Counted from the first letter of the stretch, positions 34,230-48,065 are shown. The stretch: DNA of 64,000 nucleotides from Adineta ricciae (GCA_905250025.1 CAJNOJ010000092.1:124001-188000); one strand, 5' to 3'. Translations and numbers: made by a program. Notes: generated by a model not told the origin, from the sequence alone.

Positions 34230-35110
34230 TGCTGAATGTTAGACGAAAGATTGTCTTGTGAATAGCAAACCGAAACGAGTGAAAATGTGATCAAATGAAA
34301 CAGAATAACCTTGTAACTACCTGACAAGTCGTTATTTGATTTTTTTTCTCTCTCATTGTATTACAATGTGACTCATTGATAGAAAACATTCACCATATCA
34401 GTGATTGGTTCGTATATTGTAGTAACTGTAGCATTTCGAAACTCAATTAACGCATGTTTTCATTTATGGAGAATTTTCAAATGGAAGTGTGTGACACGTA
34501 TTATATTTTCAGAACGAAGAACGAAAACAAACTGAATAATTCCTGCGAAAGATCGCAAGTATTGATAAAAAATCGATTAATCATCGTATTATTCATTCGC
34601 TTCAATGTATATGTTGATAAACGACAGAGAATGAGTGTTGGTTACGTTGGTCAATTGAACGTGTATAAAATGATGAGAATGTATTCGTTCGAAATGATGC
34701 AATAATTTACATTAGAACATTATATGATGACCTCATATTTTTCTATCACAACATGTTTTTTTTTGTCGAAGTGTCCTGATGTAAAACTGTAAAGTGTTTT
34801 TCAACCGAAACTAGTAGCGTAACCGAGACAGGAAACGCATAGATGTATACCGACCGGCGGTAGTTGTCGAAAAAGCGAACATTCCCAACCACTTTCACAG
34901 AAAACGATATATTGTAATAAGACTTCACTGCAAAGTAAGGAGCTTATCGACTAAACTCGCTCGCTACACCATTTATGGATACGTCATTAGTTGAAATTTA
35001 ATTACTGATGTAATTAAATGCAGAATGATGACATATATGTTGATAAAAAGTAATAATTATATGAAAAAACTTTGTTAAAATACAATAGCTATGTTGAGAA
35101 AAAGGCCTAT
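34230..35110. other. intergenic between VAMP copy 2 and Slo1
   Basis: About 880 bp, AT-rich. A short plus-strand frame (34454-34705) has no recognisable domain or splice partners and I do not call it. The VAMP copy 2 upstream exon and promoter should lie at the left end. Confidence 0.5.
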
Positions 35111-38100
35111 CTATCGTGTTTGTGGTAGTGAGCAAGAGTTTTGTCGAGAAAATTGATCAAACGGACGAGATTGTTGCATCACATAGACCTAAAATAACCA
35201 AAGTCTTTCATAAGATGATAATCCACAAACTACGAACCATATCCGACGGATCCATATGATAATTGTATGGTGGATAGCAAAGAACAATTCGCTTGTGACC
35301 ACCGGTAAATTGACTCATGCTAATCTTAGGATCATTTCGAAGTAATACATCTAACAAACGATATATACCCATGACAATCATATGGTGACGTTGAATAGCT
35401 TCACAAAATAGTACACTGAAGGTAACTGGATCTGTCTGAAAAGTGAGCGAGTACAGATAATGGATAAAAGATAAGCAAAAGTTTAGTTTCATACTCGAAT
35501 ATCAATGTCTGGTATTAATTCTCGGATTTCGAGAATAGCAACACGAGCACGATTTCGTTTTTTTAGTATATCAAATGATTCACAACGGTTGAAACCGCCA
35601 CCTTCAGCGAGAATTTCTTCTAATTGTAAATCGACACCGCCCGTTAAAATATTACGAAGTAAATTGACTGCATTGTCATTGTAATAAGCCTTAAAATTGA
35701 GATTATTGATAGGAGGAATTGGTATAGAGCAAGCTCGACTTACACAACTTAAAATGCAATCGAGAACACTATCCGCAAATGCCGCACCTTCAACAAATCA
35801 AAATAAGTTGAATTTCTTCGAAATGAAAACTACGTACCAGATGCAAACGGTGTTGTTAAATAGAACTCCAGGTCAACTTCGTCAGTATCTCCTTGAAAAA
35901 ACCTCAATAATTCAATAACCATTGTGAAAGAAAAACATCTATACCTTGTTCAACGTATTGAACATTAGAATCAATAGCTGAAATGAAAACATAAGAGAGT
36001 GAGAGAGATCAACACTCAAATAATTTTACTTAATGTTGTTAATGTTCGAATTGTATTCTGAAGCAATGCTTTTGTTTGATTCGCTGTCATATCCGATGTA
36101 CTTTGTCCAGTTAAGTTCATCACGGAAACATAGCCAGCTGATTTCATTTCAATTTGTCGGATATTCAATGTACAAAGTACAGATGATTTATCGACGAGAT
36201 ATGTGTCTTGATTTTCTCGATCTAATGTCGATATGATCACACACTGACGACAATCCTGGATGCATATCAATTGCAAATTGTATGGATTACTTGGTGAGCC
36301 CTGACAATGACAAACAGATAGTTTTATAAAAGACAAATTCCTTTTTTTTCTTTGCCAAAGCTTTACATTGAGAATATAGATATCAGGAAATGTACAGATC
36401 ATATCCCATTCATTTTTGATATAGTCAAGATCGGTAACAAGTATAATTGTTGGTAATTCGTGGCGATGAAATGAACTAGCACGAAGTGGCATGACAAAAT
36501 TACGTAGACCAATGGTCGGTGATGCTTTATCAGCATGAAGACAAACGATAACATCTAGAGAGAACCAGAGAGATTAACCGCAATCAAATGAATCGTTCCG
36601 GATTGCAACGTACGATCTTGAAAATGGATTGGATGTAAAGGGGGTGCGAGATGTGTTTGTTGAAAACCTATTGTTTTGCCATCTCTCATCGTATTCTGTC
36701 GACGGAATGCCAGACGACGTTCACGTAACGATTCCACATGCTATCAATCAATCAATGAAAAGTTCGAACTGATTTCAAACTACATACTAGAACAGCTTCT
36801 TCAATACGTCGTGGTGGAGTGAAATAAAACATCCCAGTGGAGTCAAAGCTCGATATATTTTCGTCCATCAGTCTATTTCAAGATTTAGAGAACAAATTTT
36901 AATTCGATTCATTGAGAAAGACAGTTGTAATTAGGCGGAATAACAAACAATTGAACTTACATGCGGTGCAATGAATAAGAAAACAAAGCAGGTAAGAATA
37001 TACACAGAAGCAACACGAATACACATTCATCTATGATACGCACGGTTCACTGTGTGTCAGTGATGCTGAATCAGTTTGTTCGGGTTGACAGATCAGTAAT
37101 GGGCGCTGAACGTCGCCTTCCAACAAACGTCTAAATATAATGAAGGGACGTGTTTTCTTTTGTTGTCTCAAAATATTCTATGTACACAATAGGATTTTTC
37201 GATTTTTCCTTGCCAATGGAAGCTTGACTTTCCGAACGTGCTTGGAATGGTAACATTTCTCCTGGGGAAACTGCTAGAATGGTACCAAAGGTGAGAAGAA
37301 ACAAATCTTTTGAAATTAAATTACTGTGTCGACATTTTCTCATTCGCTTCAATTGTGCAGGTTTGAGTTGGTCAACATCGGGATAACAAGTGGAACAATA
37401 ATATTTCACTCTGAATATGAAAACGAAATCCAGAATTCAACTGACAAAAAAACTTTGAAGTGTTTCATTACCTTTTTGCATCTTCACTCGAACTGCAAAC
37501 CATAAAAGCTCGAGTACCAGGAAGGATAATACAATCATTCTTCGGTGCAACTTCGACAACCTGTCGTGTGTTTCCATTTTCATCCGTATGCTTCATTTCA
37601 ACAGCTAGGATCATGACTCGAAGTTTAAAGCAAATTCTAAACGAGCATAAAGAAAACTGCAAGGTTTCTTCTTGCTAGAGGTTATCTTACAGTGTCATTT
37701 CAGTAAATGTCTTTCCAAAAAATGAATGTGGTAGTTCTTCCAAGTACATCTCCATAGCTGCACCGCGATGGTACAGCTCTCGCCAATGCCAAGCTTGCGT
37801 CTATTAAACACTTAAATCCGTTAAATACTCTTACAAGAGATCAATGAAGAATAAATGTTGGATGTGAGAAGCATAATTGTGAATAATCAATGAAAATATG
37901 AAATGATCTTTATGCCAATGATTTAGCGTCATTGAATCACTTGACCGTTCTTCGATATCTTCATTGATGAAAAAAAATATATATATATCCCTGTAGTAGT
38001 TTAAATTATATACACACATCAAAAGCACACAATAACACCCCCACAAATAAGATAAGAACTTACATTCTCATCATCAAAACTTGAATCTTTACAACAGACG

Positions 38101-41100
38101 TAGAACTACGAGAACAAGGGTTATTCAACTGTGTATTTTAAACCTTTCGGACTGGTATCCTCCAAGCTTTTCTTTTCTAATGGTATTTTCTGTGCAACAA
38201 ATCGAACTACATCGATTGAAATACATTCAACATCGAACAGAACCGAGACAACCAATGTTTAGATAAGATTATCTGATTTACATACCACTTCTTGTACTGA
38301 ACGTGTCTTGTAGGCTGACATGCGAAAGATATTGGTCATCTAAGAAAGTCAAATAATCGGACATCGAGGCTGAATTGTTTCCATACCATTGTGCAGAATC
38401 CAGGTACTGTACACGACATGCCAATTAAACCGAGTTTTAATTCGGCAATGCATATGATTTCATCTCCATCTTTCGCGCTCCATCCCGGTATAGATGCGAC
38501 ATTCATCTGAAAATTTCACATTTACCTGTACAAACGAAAAGCCACACTTCTTCTCTCAACAATCCGTTACTTTGTTCTTGTAATGTAAAAGTTGTAAAAG
38601 AACTCGAATACGTTGATTGAAATTTTTCAAACTGATTACGCGCATGATATTTGCTGAATCGTCTCCATCTGGATCGGGACATTCTTTATCCGCGATGATT
38701 AAACAAGCTGTTGCTTTATCAACCTGAATAAGTTTCACACTTAAATATTAAACAGTTCTCCATTTATTTTACTTGGATTCGATGCAAATCAGCGACATTC
38801 ATAACCGTTCCAACGAAATATTGAACTTTAGTGTAATACCGTTTCAACAGCGCTTCCATTTCAATCTCTGGTGTTTTCCTTCGAATGAAAGTAGGGAAAC
38901 CATTGACTACTTTGACTTTCCTGCATTAGGATCATATGCTACTTATTAATAATGACGACATCAAGTTCTTCAGCTTGATCACGATCTTTATGAAGGAAAT
39001 CACGTAGAAATGTTGTCATCGAATGCGGTGTTATGTGTCCGCAGATGACCACATGGCTAAAACATGACAGCACGTTTAGTTTTTTTTTTCATTGAAACAC
39101 ACATGAGAAAAGTATCGAAACGAGACTTGTTGATTGATAATGAAGTTTATGTCAATAGCAATGAGAGAAAATCGAAACACTTCATTTCTCCAATCAAGTA
39201 TCTACTACTGTCTAATGTGGATCAATCATACATCTAAATTGTTCTTGTTCTCTCGTCTCAACCGAGTAATTCTATTCAATATTCTAAACACAACCTTGAT
39301 TGTGCTCTAAACTCCTATTAATTGAATTCTATTAGCACAGAAAATAAACTTTTCCTATCCTTTCATGATTATCTCGCAAGAGTAATGTCAAGAGGTTTCC
39401 TTTCTGATAGTAGTGCTGACTCGTATAGACATGACAATATCAATCATGCATAGAATTTCGTAGACCTTGTCGTTGTTTATTCTGTACGACAGCTTGATTA
39501 TCTCTGCAACTGAGCCGTCTTCAATTACATGAATTAGGCTTTCTATCCAAGTCTCTAGAAAATTTTCTCTCATGTTGAATATTTATATTTTTATATATAT
39601 AATAATTGCCTGACATTCAAATGAACTCGTCATTCATCAATAAAATCATATCAAGATAGAAGAGAAGAAACTATATTTCCCTCGATAAAACTCCTTTTTC
39701 TCCCTTACCGTTTGCCTTTGACGATGCGATAACGGCCTGCATATTGCCCATTAGTTCCGAATAGATTCGAAAATTCCGGAATCATCGTTGCAAAAAATGC
39801 CTACAAACAAAAAACAAACTCAACTCAAAAGTCTCATTGTATTTTCTCCCTTACCAATCCACCGATGAGAAACATAAGCATGAAAAATTTTCCGATGTAT
39901 GTTTTACAATACACATCACCATAACCGACCTAGAATTACCTTGTATTGCACGAGAAGAATACGCAATAAAACGTAAATTACTGTCGTCATTGTAACAATC
40001 ATGAAGTAGATAGCATTGAAGACATCGATTTCTTGAGCGTTCTCGAAATTACAGAAAAAATCACCTGAATTTTCTGCTAGGTGAACTGCGCCAGCACATG
40101 CAATCCAAACAGCAATAAAACGCGATGCAAGCTGAACAATACGTATCGTTCGTGGACGTTCAATTAAGCCCATATATTGTAGAATATCTGGAGTATTCAT
40201 AATGCGAATAGCTCGAAGAAAACGAAAGCCTACGAGGAGATCAGAAATCATCGAGAAAACAGTGAGTTGAGCTTTGAATTTACCAATCCAATTTCGATTG
40301 AGATATAATGCTACGAACGATGGTGGGATAGTAAACATATCAACAATCGAATAGAGACTAAACCAAAATCGCCGTTTGTGTTGTGAAGCAGTGAACTAAA
40401 TGTGTTTTATCTTTGTCAAGGTAAGATAAGTTCGACATGAAACTAACTCGTAAGAAGAAATAGATCAAAAAGAGAACATTCAAACCAAGATCAGCTTGCA
40501 TAGTGACCGATCTATTGATATCCGTACAAGATTCAATAAACCTAAAGAAAAGTTTGCAATATTTGGTTTTCAATTATTTACATCGTTTTTCGGTCATTAA
40601 TATTTTAATATAGTTGTTTTATTCACCATCATGCCATAATTTGAAATTACTGAGTGAAAACAGTCAGGCAAACTTGGCTGAGCATTGTTCTTTCCTGTTC
40701 ACTACTATTGTCTGACAGTATTTGTGTAAAATGTTAGTTTGTTGAAAGCATGCAACAGGAAGTTCTGTCATTTACGACAGAACCGACGGTAGCTGCTGCT
40801 TTTTGTTTTACATCAATCATTCTTCTTGATTATTTCTCAGCTAGCAGATGTTTCACGTTAAATTTCATGATGATAAAACTAATTAAAACTCAATTTCATA
40901 CTCGTAAGCACTCGGCATAGTGTTACTTTATTCATCAACACTTGCGAAGTTTTCATTTCTAGTACAGAGAGTATGCACCGGAGATTAAACGATCAATTCT
41001 CGGAGGGATTAGCAGTGCAACGAACAACTAATTGATTTTATATTTTATAGGAACTTACGCATTTTTTGTATCGACAAAGTAGAGTATCAATGAAGCAATA

Positions 41101-41603
41101 CTACCAATAAAAATGATTCCTACCTATTAACGAGAAAGAAATCGTGAAATATCGTTGAGGAAAGATAAACAAACCAATGTTTTCCCCATTTTTGTTTGGC
41201 CCGATATTAAGTTGTTTTCCCACTCTTTAATTGCTTGTAACCAACTGAAATAATCTTCGTTCTCCTCATCATTGCGTCGATTCGATACTGTATACGGTAG
41301 GCTTGGTCGTCTTGTCGAAAACTATCGAATATTCACATGTGCGCAAATGAACAATGTTCATGACGGTATCCCTAAACTTACGTCATTTATTCGAAGTAAA
41401 TGTTTTACTGCCGAAATAAGTCTTAATCGACGTGGTTTTATAGCTAATGCTTTGGTAAAATCGTATATGAGAATAATGAACCACCCGCCAAAAAGCGTGA
41501 ATAGTGACGAAAATAGAAAAGTTGTCCACATTCGTTCGCCGTTGCATAACGGATCGAGACTTTTCGAAGCGAACTCACTAGGAGTGCTAGGACAGCTACC
41601 CAT
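35111..41603 (-). CDS. slo-1: Slo1-type large-conductance calcium-activated K+ channel (BK alpha)
   Basis: Many exons from the ATG at 41603 (MGSCPSTPSEFASKSLD) to LPQTR-stop at 35111; an in-frame TTG at 41624 is not the start. Visible in order: S0 (ERMWTTFLFSSLFTLFGGWF), S1 region (EWENNLISGQTKMGKTL), S2 (QADLGLNVLFLIYFFLR), S3 (FTIPPSFVALYLNRNWI), S4 (FRFLRAIRIMNTPDILQYM), pore helix (IYFMIVTMTT) joined across an intron to the filter VGYGDVYCKTY. RCK1 starts HVVICGHITPHSMTTFLRDF, and the RCK2 half contains PLRASSFHRHELPTIILV. The calcium-bowl position reads IDSNVQYVEQGDTDEVDLEF, lacking the five-aspartate run of animal Slo1. The C-terminus has GIYRLLDV and CYPPYNYHMDPSDM. BK channels repolarise excitable cells in response to voltage and Ca2+. 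The intron before RCK1 (about 39065-39713) is unusually long for this window. Confidence 0.93.
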
Positions 41604-43165
41604 TCTTGAAGGAATTGTCAACAAATAATAAGAAAAACCTACTATTAATCAAGTCTGGAAAGGAAAAAGAGACGCTAACTCGAGCGCATTTGCTATTGGC
41701 TCATTTCATCATCAATCAAAACCAATCTTTGGTTCTTCTCATGGAACAAAGGGAAAAACTAAGTCTGTATGCTCAAAACGTTACACAAAATTTCAATTCG
41801 CCTTTGAAATCAACTAACGATCGAATCGACCTTACACTTATTTTTTGGCTCCTCTAGTTACATGAGTAGTTTAACCTTTTCAAACATATCAGCAATTGAT
41901 TGAATAGATTACATTCATGTCAAACTAGTGTGCACGAGTGTATCCGATTGAACTTGCGGGAAAACTACTAGACGCCTGTCAACCTCGACAAGCGACTGTT
42001 ACTATTTTTGATTTAGCGATAAGTATGTAGTTCGCCTTTGCCTGTCATACTACAGCGAGTAGGAAAACATCTGTTGACATGTCACTGAAACTGTTATCAA
42101 CATTAATCGTCTGACAAAAGTTAGAAGTACACTATTCAAGCTCGTTCGAGTTTGTCCTTACCACTACATGTAAATAAGCGTTTACTTGAACGTCATCAAC
42201 ATGCCTGTGTGATATGTCGCCAGTATAGTAACCATTCGAGTAATAAAACAAGGCAAATCGCTTCGAACTATTCTCTTTTCTGAAAAAAAAGGAATATACA
42301 GCGGCTGAATACTGGGCTCAAATGCTTAAAGTTTGCTTGTCAGTTCTATCCAAGCTAAAATCGGCATCTCTGAAGCCAATGAAATTTATCGATAACTATC
42401 AGGAATTTGGATCTGAAGTTAGTTTTCTTTGAAGATGTTTTTTCCCGGCAACATAACCTACATAAGAGTTATTACATCACAAATATGTAAGCTCGAAGAA
42501 GGATACGAATGAAAGGAAGAGCGCTTCGCTCTTCTGGTATTCTGAAATGATAGTCAGAGGGGTGTATTTTGGATGATTCTAAAGTAGCCGAAGATTTCCC
42601 ATAACTTTTTCATTTTGGGATAAATCAGATGAAATCAATAATACACACAAACACAGAAAGGTGAACAGTATGAAATCTTGCAATGAAAACAAATAGAGTC
42701 AAACTTATAAATTACGTCTCAAATGTCCTTCTTCTTCACCTAGAAATTCCAAAAACAAGTCCTCTAAAACTGACTTACGTTCTCATTCAGATAAACTGAT
42801 CAAAAAAAGAATGTTCTTTTTTCCATTATTATCTGATATTCTGAAAAACTAATACTTCCGAAGCCTAGCAGCAAAAGCCAAGGCAAGATTCGGAATCAGG
42901 ACTATCGATTACCTATGCTCTACCATCTTTGACGTCTAAAGCAATTTGCCAGTTGAGGATCATTCTTCGTTAGTCAAAACTTTCGATCAGCTCAATGACA
43001 GGACTCGAGCGCCATCTGAAATGTCAAGTAGATGAATTTTGCATGGTTATTGGAAGAATCGAATCCGATATAACTTTGACTCTCCTTATATTTATAATCA
43101 ACTCAGCTGATGATTCTTCACTGATAGTTTGAGATTTTAAAAGATAGGTTTGTCTGTTTATTTCA
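41604..43165. other. divergent intergenic region between Slo1 and MTMR14
   Basis: About 1.56 kb holding the promoters of both genes, which point away from each other. A plus-strand frame of about 55 codons around 42130-42285 contains HQHACVICRQYSNHSS with a Cys/His flavour but has no start, no clear splice partners and no family match I can name. Nothing else is supportable. Confidence 0.45.
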
Positions 43166-45522
43166 ATGCAACAACAAGCCATAGCGTCAGCACGATCTAC
43201 AACGATAGATATCGATGCTATTATTGCTGTCCTTCGTAGTGGTACACAGACTCAATATAACGCACGAGAACTACATTCAACTGTTCGTTTTACTAATGTT
43301 TTTTTCTCTTCTTCTCTCAGCTAATAATCGTTATTCTATGTAGAACGCCACCATTGAATTGAATGTTACTAGTCTTTTCGGACAAGATTTTGATTTTCAG
43401 GTATGCAAAATTGTTTATTACTTTTTTCATACTTGTTGATGTTGTTCTTTCAAGTCAATTGCTAATACGAATGGCGAACTGTCTCTATACTATCCTCGAC
43501 GTATTCTTGTCCCGATAATTGATAAATGGTCAAATGTAACAACACCAAAACTTCAGCCATCAACTGATCTTCGTGATTATTTCGTTCGATCTCGCATTGC
43601 TCGATGTCGTTCACGTTTCGTTGTCCCTGTTATTCTAGTTGATGGAAAGGTTCGAAACCATTGCTTTTCGATGGTCTTCAAACTGATCTACTGGTTCTTT
43701 TCTAGTACATCTGTCGTTCTTCGACAGTTGCATCGTGGGGTGAAGTGTATTCACGTTCAGGTGTTGATCGGTTGTTGGACACAGGTACTCGAACAACAAA
43801 TCCAACGATAGTTGATATACCAATGAGTGCATCGGGTATTGCAAATGATTTGGATGGACCACCGGTAATTGCAATAGAAGGTGCTGCTGCTGCATCGAAT
43901 CTTGAAGTACCCCAACAACAGAATATCTTCGATAAACTCCGTGGTGCTGATATTGACTTGCTGAAGATACTTGATGTTGGATCTATAGTGAATTTAATGG
44001 TGGAGAAACGAAAAACCATGTTCGGTGTCAAGTTAGAACTTGTCTTTTGATATTTCCATAAAGATTTGAAAATATTCTTTTCATTGATTTTAGTGTCACG
44101 TCATCCGAAAATTCAGATAAAGAAAATCGCTATCGAGACTTTCAACTATTAATTCTTCCATATCCAGGTAAAGAAATTGACTTCTAATCATACATTTTTC
44201 ATGTTGTTTTCCACAGGTTGTGAACATTTCCGAGATTTTTCAATTCAAAGATATAAAGGTGAACTAATGTTCTACGATTGGTCATTGCCATTGAATGACT
44301 CGTCGTTTCACGTACCCGATCATGTATCATCACTTGTCACTACGGATTGGTCTTTCTGGAAGGTAGCACCAATTATTTTTCTGAAATATTCATCGATCCA
44401 AGTCAATGTTTTATGTTCATTAGTCTTGGAACTCCATTGACCTAACGAAGAATTATTTTCAATTAATTCTACGTTATTTAGAAACAAGTTTGTATTCGTT
44501 TGTTTCTTAGGTTAAACTAAAGTTTTTCAAAATCATTCTTAGATGATCATGGACTCCTCGTGCACTGCATATCAGGCTGGGATCGTACACCTCTATTTAT
44601 TTCTTTACTTCGTCTGTCACTTTGGGCTGACGGTTGGATTCATCAATCGTTAACCGTCGAGGAAATACTTTATTTAACTTTAGCTTACGATTGGTATTTG
44701 TTCGGGTAAAAACTAGCTTTACTTCTGAATAAATAATCAAACTATCATCTTTCTTTCGCAAATAGACATTGTTTACCAGAAAGATTACTTCGTGGTGAAG
44801 AAGTAAGTTATATTTATAAAAGTATCGTTCTGAGGAAAACAACTGATTTGCTTCCATAGATTCTGTATTTTTCATTCATGATTCTTCCGTATTTAACTTC
44901 AAATGAATTTGTTTATAAACGATCACAGAAGTATGTTTCTTAACTGACATCAATGGTTTTGATTACATATACGTTTTTAGTCCGTCGAAGTCACAGTCAA
45001 ACATTACAACTTCTCAGTCTGAAAGTATCTATTCAATAAGGTATGATATTAATATTCACAAATAAATTCTCTTTTTCAATCGTTCCGAGTTTCTTTTCAG
45101 TGCATTAACACGTGTAAATGAGTCGAATTCTTCGTCTCCAGTCGACATAAACGACGATGCAACGATAAATTTCAATCGTAACGTCGATGAAATATCTTTT
45201 GGTCAGAGATCAGATACAAATCCAAATGACACAAATAAGACGACCGACTCCACATGGAAAACCGTTCGTGAAGAAAAACTACTTGCGGTGTCTCATCTTT
45301 TCGAGTTATGCTATCGAACTGTGATACCAAATCGACCACCGCCAGTCTCTTCAAATATCAATCTGTTACCACAAGGCTTAAGTGCATTCAATCCACGACC
45401 AATCGGTAGGAGAATCATTCTCGCTTGATCGCAACAAACAATTTTCTTGTTTAGGACGAGAAATTGCTCGTTCAATTAATAATTTCATTGGTCAATGGCG
45501 AACACAGCCTCGTTCTTCATGA
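43166..45522 (+). CDS. MTMR14: myotubularin-related phosphoinositide phosphatase 14
   Basis: Several exons with short introns from MQQQAIASARSTT to RTQPRSS-stop. The frame follows animal MTMR14 along most of its length: QTQYNARELHST, SIANTNGELSLYYPRRI, RIARCRSRFVVPVILVDGKY, ICRSSTVASWGEVYSRSG, IFDKLRGADIDLLK, MVEKRKTMFGVNVTSSE and LLILPYPGCEHFRDF. The exon starting near 44542 carries the CX5R active site within VHCISGWDRTPLFISLLRLS, followed by LWADGWIHQSLTVEEILYLT. MTMR14 (Jumpy) removes phosphate from PI(3,5)P2 and PI3P and regulates autophagy and muscle calcium. The catalytic Cys and Arg are intact, so the enzyme should be active. The Ser/Asn-rich C-terminal third is poorly conserved, as in the family. 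Confidence 0.92.
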
Positions 45523-46012
45523 GGTCGATATCTGTGTATTAACACATTTTTCCATGAAGTTTTATTCGTATATCTCTCTTTAAAGTTTTTGATTTTCTTT
45601 CAGTACTGTGATTGTCTTAGTTGAACGGCTAGAAACACGAAATTGTATAATTTATTTTCAACCAAAGAGACAAGTTAGAAGAACCGGCAACGATTCATTT
45701 TCTTTTTCATTTGAATTCAATAGATAAAAGTTAAAATATATTCAATTGTACAAAGAAAGCAATTGAACCAGAGGCACATAACTTTTTTTTTAACCACAGC
45801 TCGAATAGAGATTATTTGCACTCAACTCAAACGTTATATACAGATAAAAATACGACGAAGCATAACAATAGATATTTCTTCTATGACGCAGAGATACTTT
45901 TGTTATTTTACGCCTCAGTGATTATGATGCATGACGTCATATTGCAGTTCATTTTCTTCGCAATATTGCAAGTAGATTTGACTGTGATCCGTATGCTCTT
46001 TTCTGTTAATTC
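45523..46012. other. intergenic between MTMR14 and the ART-TPR gene
   Basis: About 490 bp between two plus-strand genes, with no supported exon. It should contain the MTMR14 3' UTR and the ART-TPR promoter. Confidence 0.5.
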
Positions 46013-48054
46013 ATGTCGGAACATAACACTCGAAAATTTACACTTGTCTGGTTGGACAGTTCGGTAAATGTTTCGGAAGAAAATCTTGATACTCAAGTTC
46101 TGTTTCGGAAAGTTAACGATCAATTACGAACCTTCGACAAAGTTGACCAATGTTTGGAATACATTCGAATGAATCCAAAAGAAAAACTTGTGTTAGTTGT
46201 CAGTGGTCGGTTAGGACAAGAAATCTTACCACGTATTCAGCAATTTACCAATCTCATTGCAGTCTATGTCTACTGTTCGGATAAGAAACGAAATGAAGAA
46301 TGGGCAAACAAGTATCTACTAGTAAGTATGACGTATTCGAAGTGAGATTTTGTGCAAATCTGTTATAATTTCAGATTAAAGATGTCATCGTTGATCTCAA
46401 GATCTTACTGGAAAAAATACGAGCGGATCAAGTTCAGCGAGATGAATACGAAGTCGATGGTCGATTATCATTCAGTGTTTTTCATCCGAAATCTTCACGC
46501 CATACAGATTCATCGATGAACAGCGATGCATTTTTTCATTTTCAATTATTAATCAAATACTTCAGCCAAGTGAAACCTAGTGACCAAGGGAAGCATCGGT
46601 TTATTTCGTTGTGCAAAGAAAAGTATCACGATGATCAAAGCGAGTTGAACGTAATTTCCGAATTCGAAACAAAATATTCATCTACTCGAGCATTTTGGTG
46701 GTTCACAAGGGATTGCTTTCTTCATCAACTATTAGATCAAGCTTTTCAATCTTTCGATACCGATCTATTGTACCATTTTCATTTCTTTATTCGTGATATG
46801 TACGATCAACTAACTGAAACAAAACGTTCATCACCAACCCGCACGTATCGTTCACAGATACTATCGAACGACGAAATTAAGTCCTTGGAATCCTCAATCG
46901 GAGGATTTCTTTCTATTAATGCATTTCTCTCGACAGTTCCGGATCGAAATCGTGCATTGACGATGCTCAAGAATCGTACTGTACCGGATGGATCCAAACA
47001 GGTTCTTTTCGAAATCACTGCCGATCCAACAGAACATGACGCAAAACCGTTTAGTAATATCACCGCTTGGAACTACGAGCATGGTACAGAAGTCGTACTC
47101 TTCATGGCCGGAACAATTTTTCATCAGATACGAATTTCCGAAAGTGAAAGCGATAATATTCTTGTCATTCGTATGGAACAGTGCCACGATAGTCATCGAA
47201 AAGTCAAGCTAATTTTTGATCGTTATCAAAGCGAAAGATCATTACTTTCATTCGGACATGTTCTATCACGAATGAAACGATTCGATGAGGCTCAAAAATA
47301 TTTCGAACAAACTTTACAGGACATGCCTCATGATTATCATTCAGTAGCATGCTGCTACCAAGGACTTGGAGATATCGCTCTGAAACAAGAAAACTACGAT
47401 TCAAGTTTGAAATGGTATGAAAAAGCACTCGAAACGAACCAGGCAGTTTTAAGATCAGAAGATCCGGAGATTGCATCGAGTTATAGCGATCTAGCCAATG
47501 TGTATTTGAAAAAAGGCGAACTTAATCAAGCAAGTCAGTTGTACAATCAGGCTCTACAAATCTGGATACGAGCGTTAGGAAAAGAACATTCGAAAGTAGC
47601 TGGATGTTACAAAAATCTGGCACGTGTTTTTCAATCAGAAGAACGATACTCGGAAGCACTAGAATATTTTAAAAAAGCACTAAAGATTCAAGAGAAGCAT
47701 CTACCAGGCGATCCGTTTGAATTAGCGAAACTGCACAATCATATTGCTGATGTCTATGTCTTGCAAAATGAAATGAATGAAGCATTTCAACAATATAATT
47801 CTGCATGTAACATTTTAATCAAGAATCATTCTTCAACGCATCCGGATGTATTGTTAACATTGAGGAACATGGGTTTTGTTTACGAAAAACTCGGCAATCT
47901 TAATGAAGCTCTCGAATATTACAAGAAAATAGCTGCCGCGTGTCAACGATTGCAATTTGCAAATCATGATAATATTCTTCAAATCAATCAAGACATCCAG
48001 CGTGTTTCTGCTCTGTTAAATGTCGAAGTTTCTAATACTGTTGCGTTTATTTAA
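46013..48054 (+). CDS. ADP-ribosyltransferase-fold protein with C-terminal TPR repeats
   Basis: Two exons: 46013-46321 and 46375-48054, joined in frame by a 53-bp GT..AG intron, giving about 660 residues. The N-terminal domain (FTLVWLDSSVNVSEENLDTQ, then LVLVVSGRLGQEILPRI and YVYCSDKKRNEEWA) is a bdelloid-type module that I have not otherwise named. Next is an R-S-E class ART fold (FWWFTRDCFLHQLLDQAF, TYRSQILSNDEI, GFLSINAFLSTV, EVVLFMAGTIF). The catalytic ExE that precedes the VLFM strand in active members reads T-E-V here, so the mono-ADP-ribosylation activity may be lost. From about 47230 at least five TPR units follow, such as CYQGLGDIALKQENYDSSLK and LANVYLKKGELNQASQLYNQ, probably a protein-binding platform. 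A polyadenylation signal AATAAA lies at 48066, 12 bp after the stop. Confidence 0.88.
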
Positions 48055-48065
48055 AGTCGAGATGA

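Noticed and set aside
39388-39573. Open frame of 61 codons inside the long Slo1 intron.
   Set aside because: No domain, no polyA or splice support, and the interval is cleanly flanked by Slo1 exons.
43635-44031. Two minus-strand open frames of 86 and 109 codons.
   Set aside because: They are antisense shadows of MTMR14 exons, whose plus-strand frame is strongly conserved.
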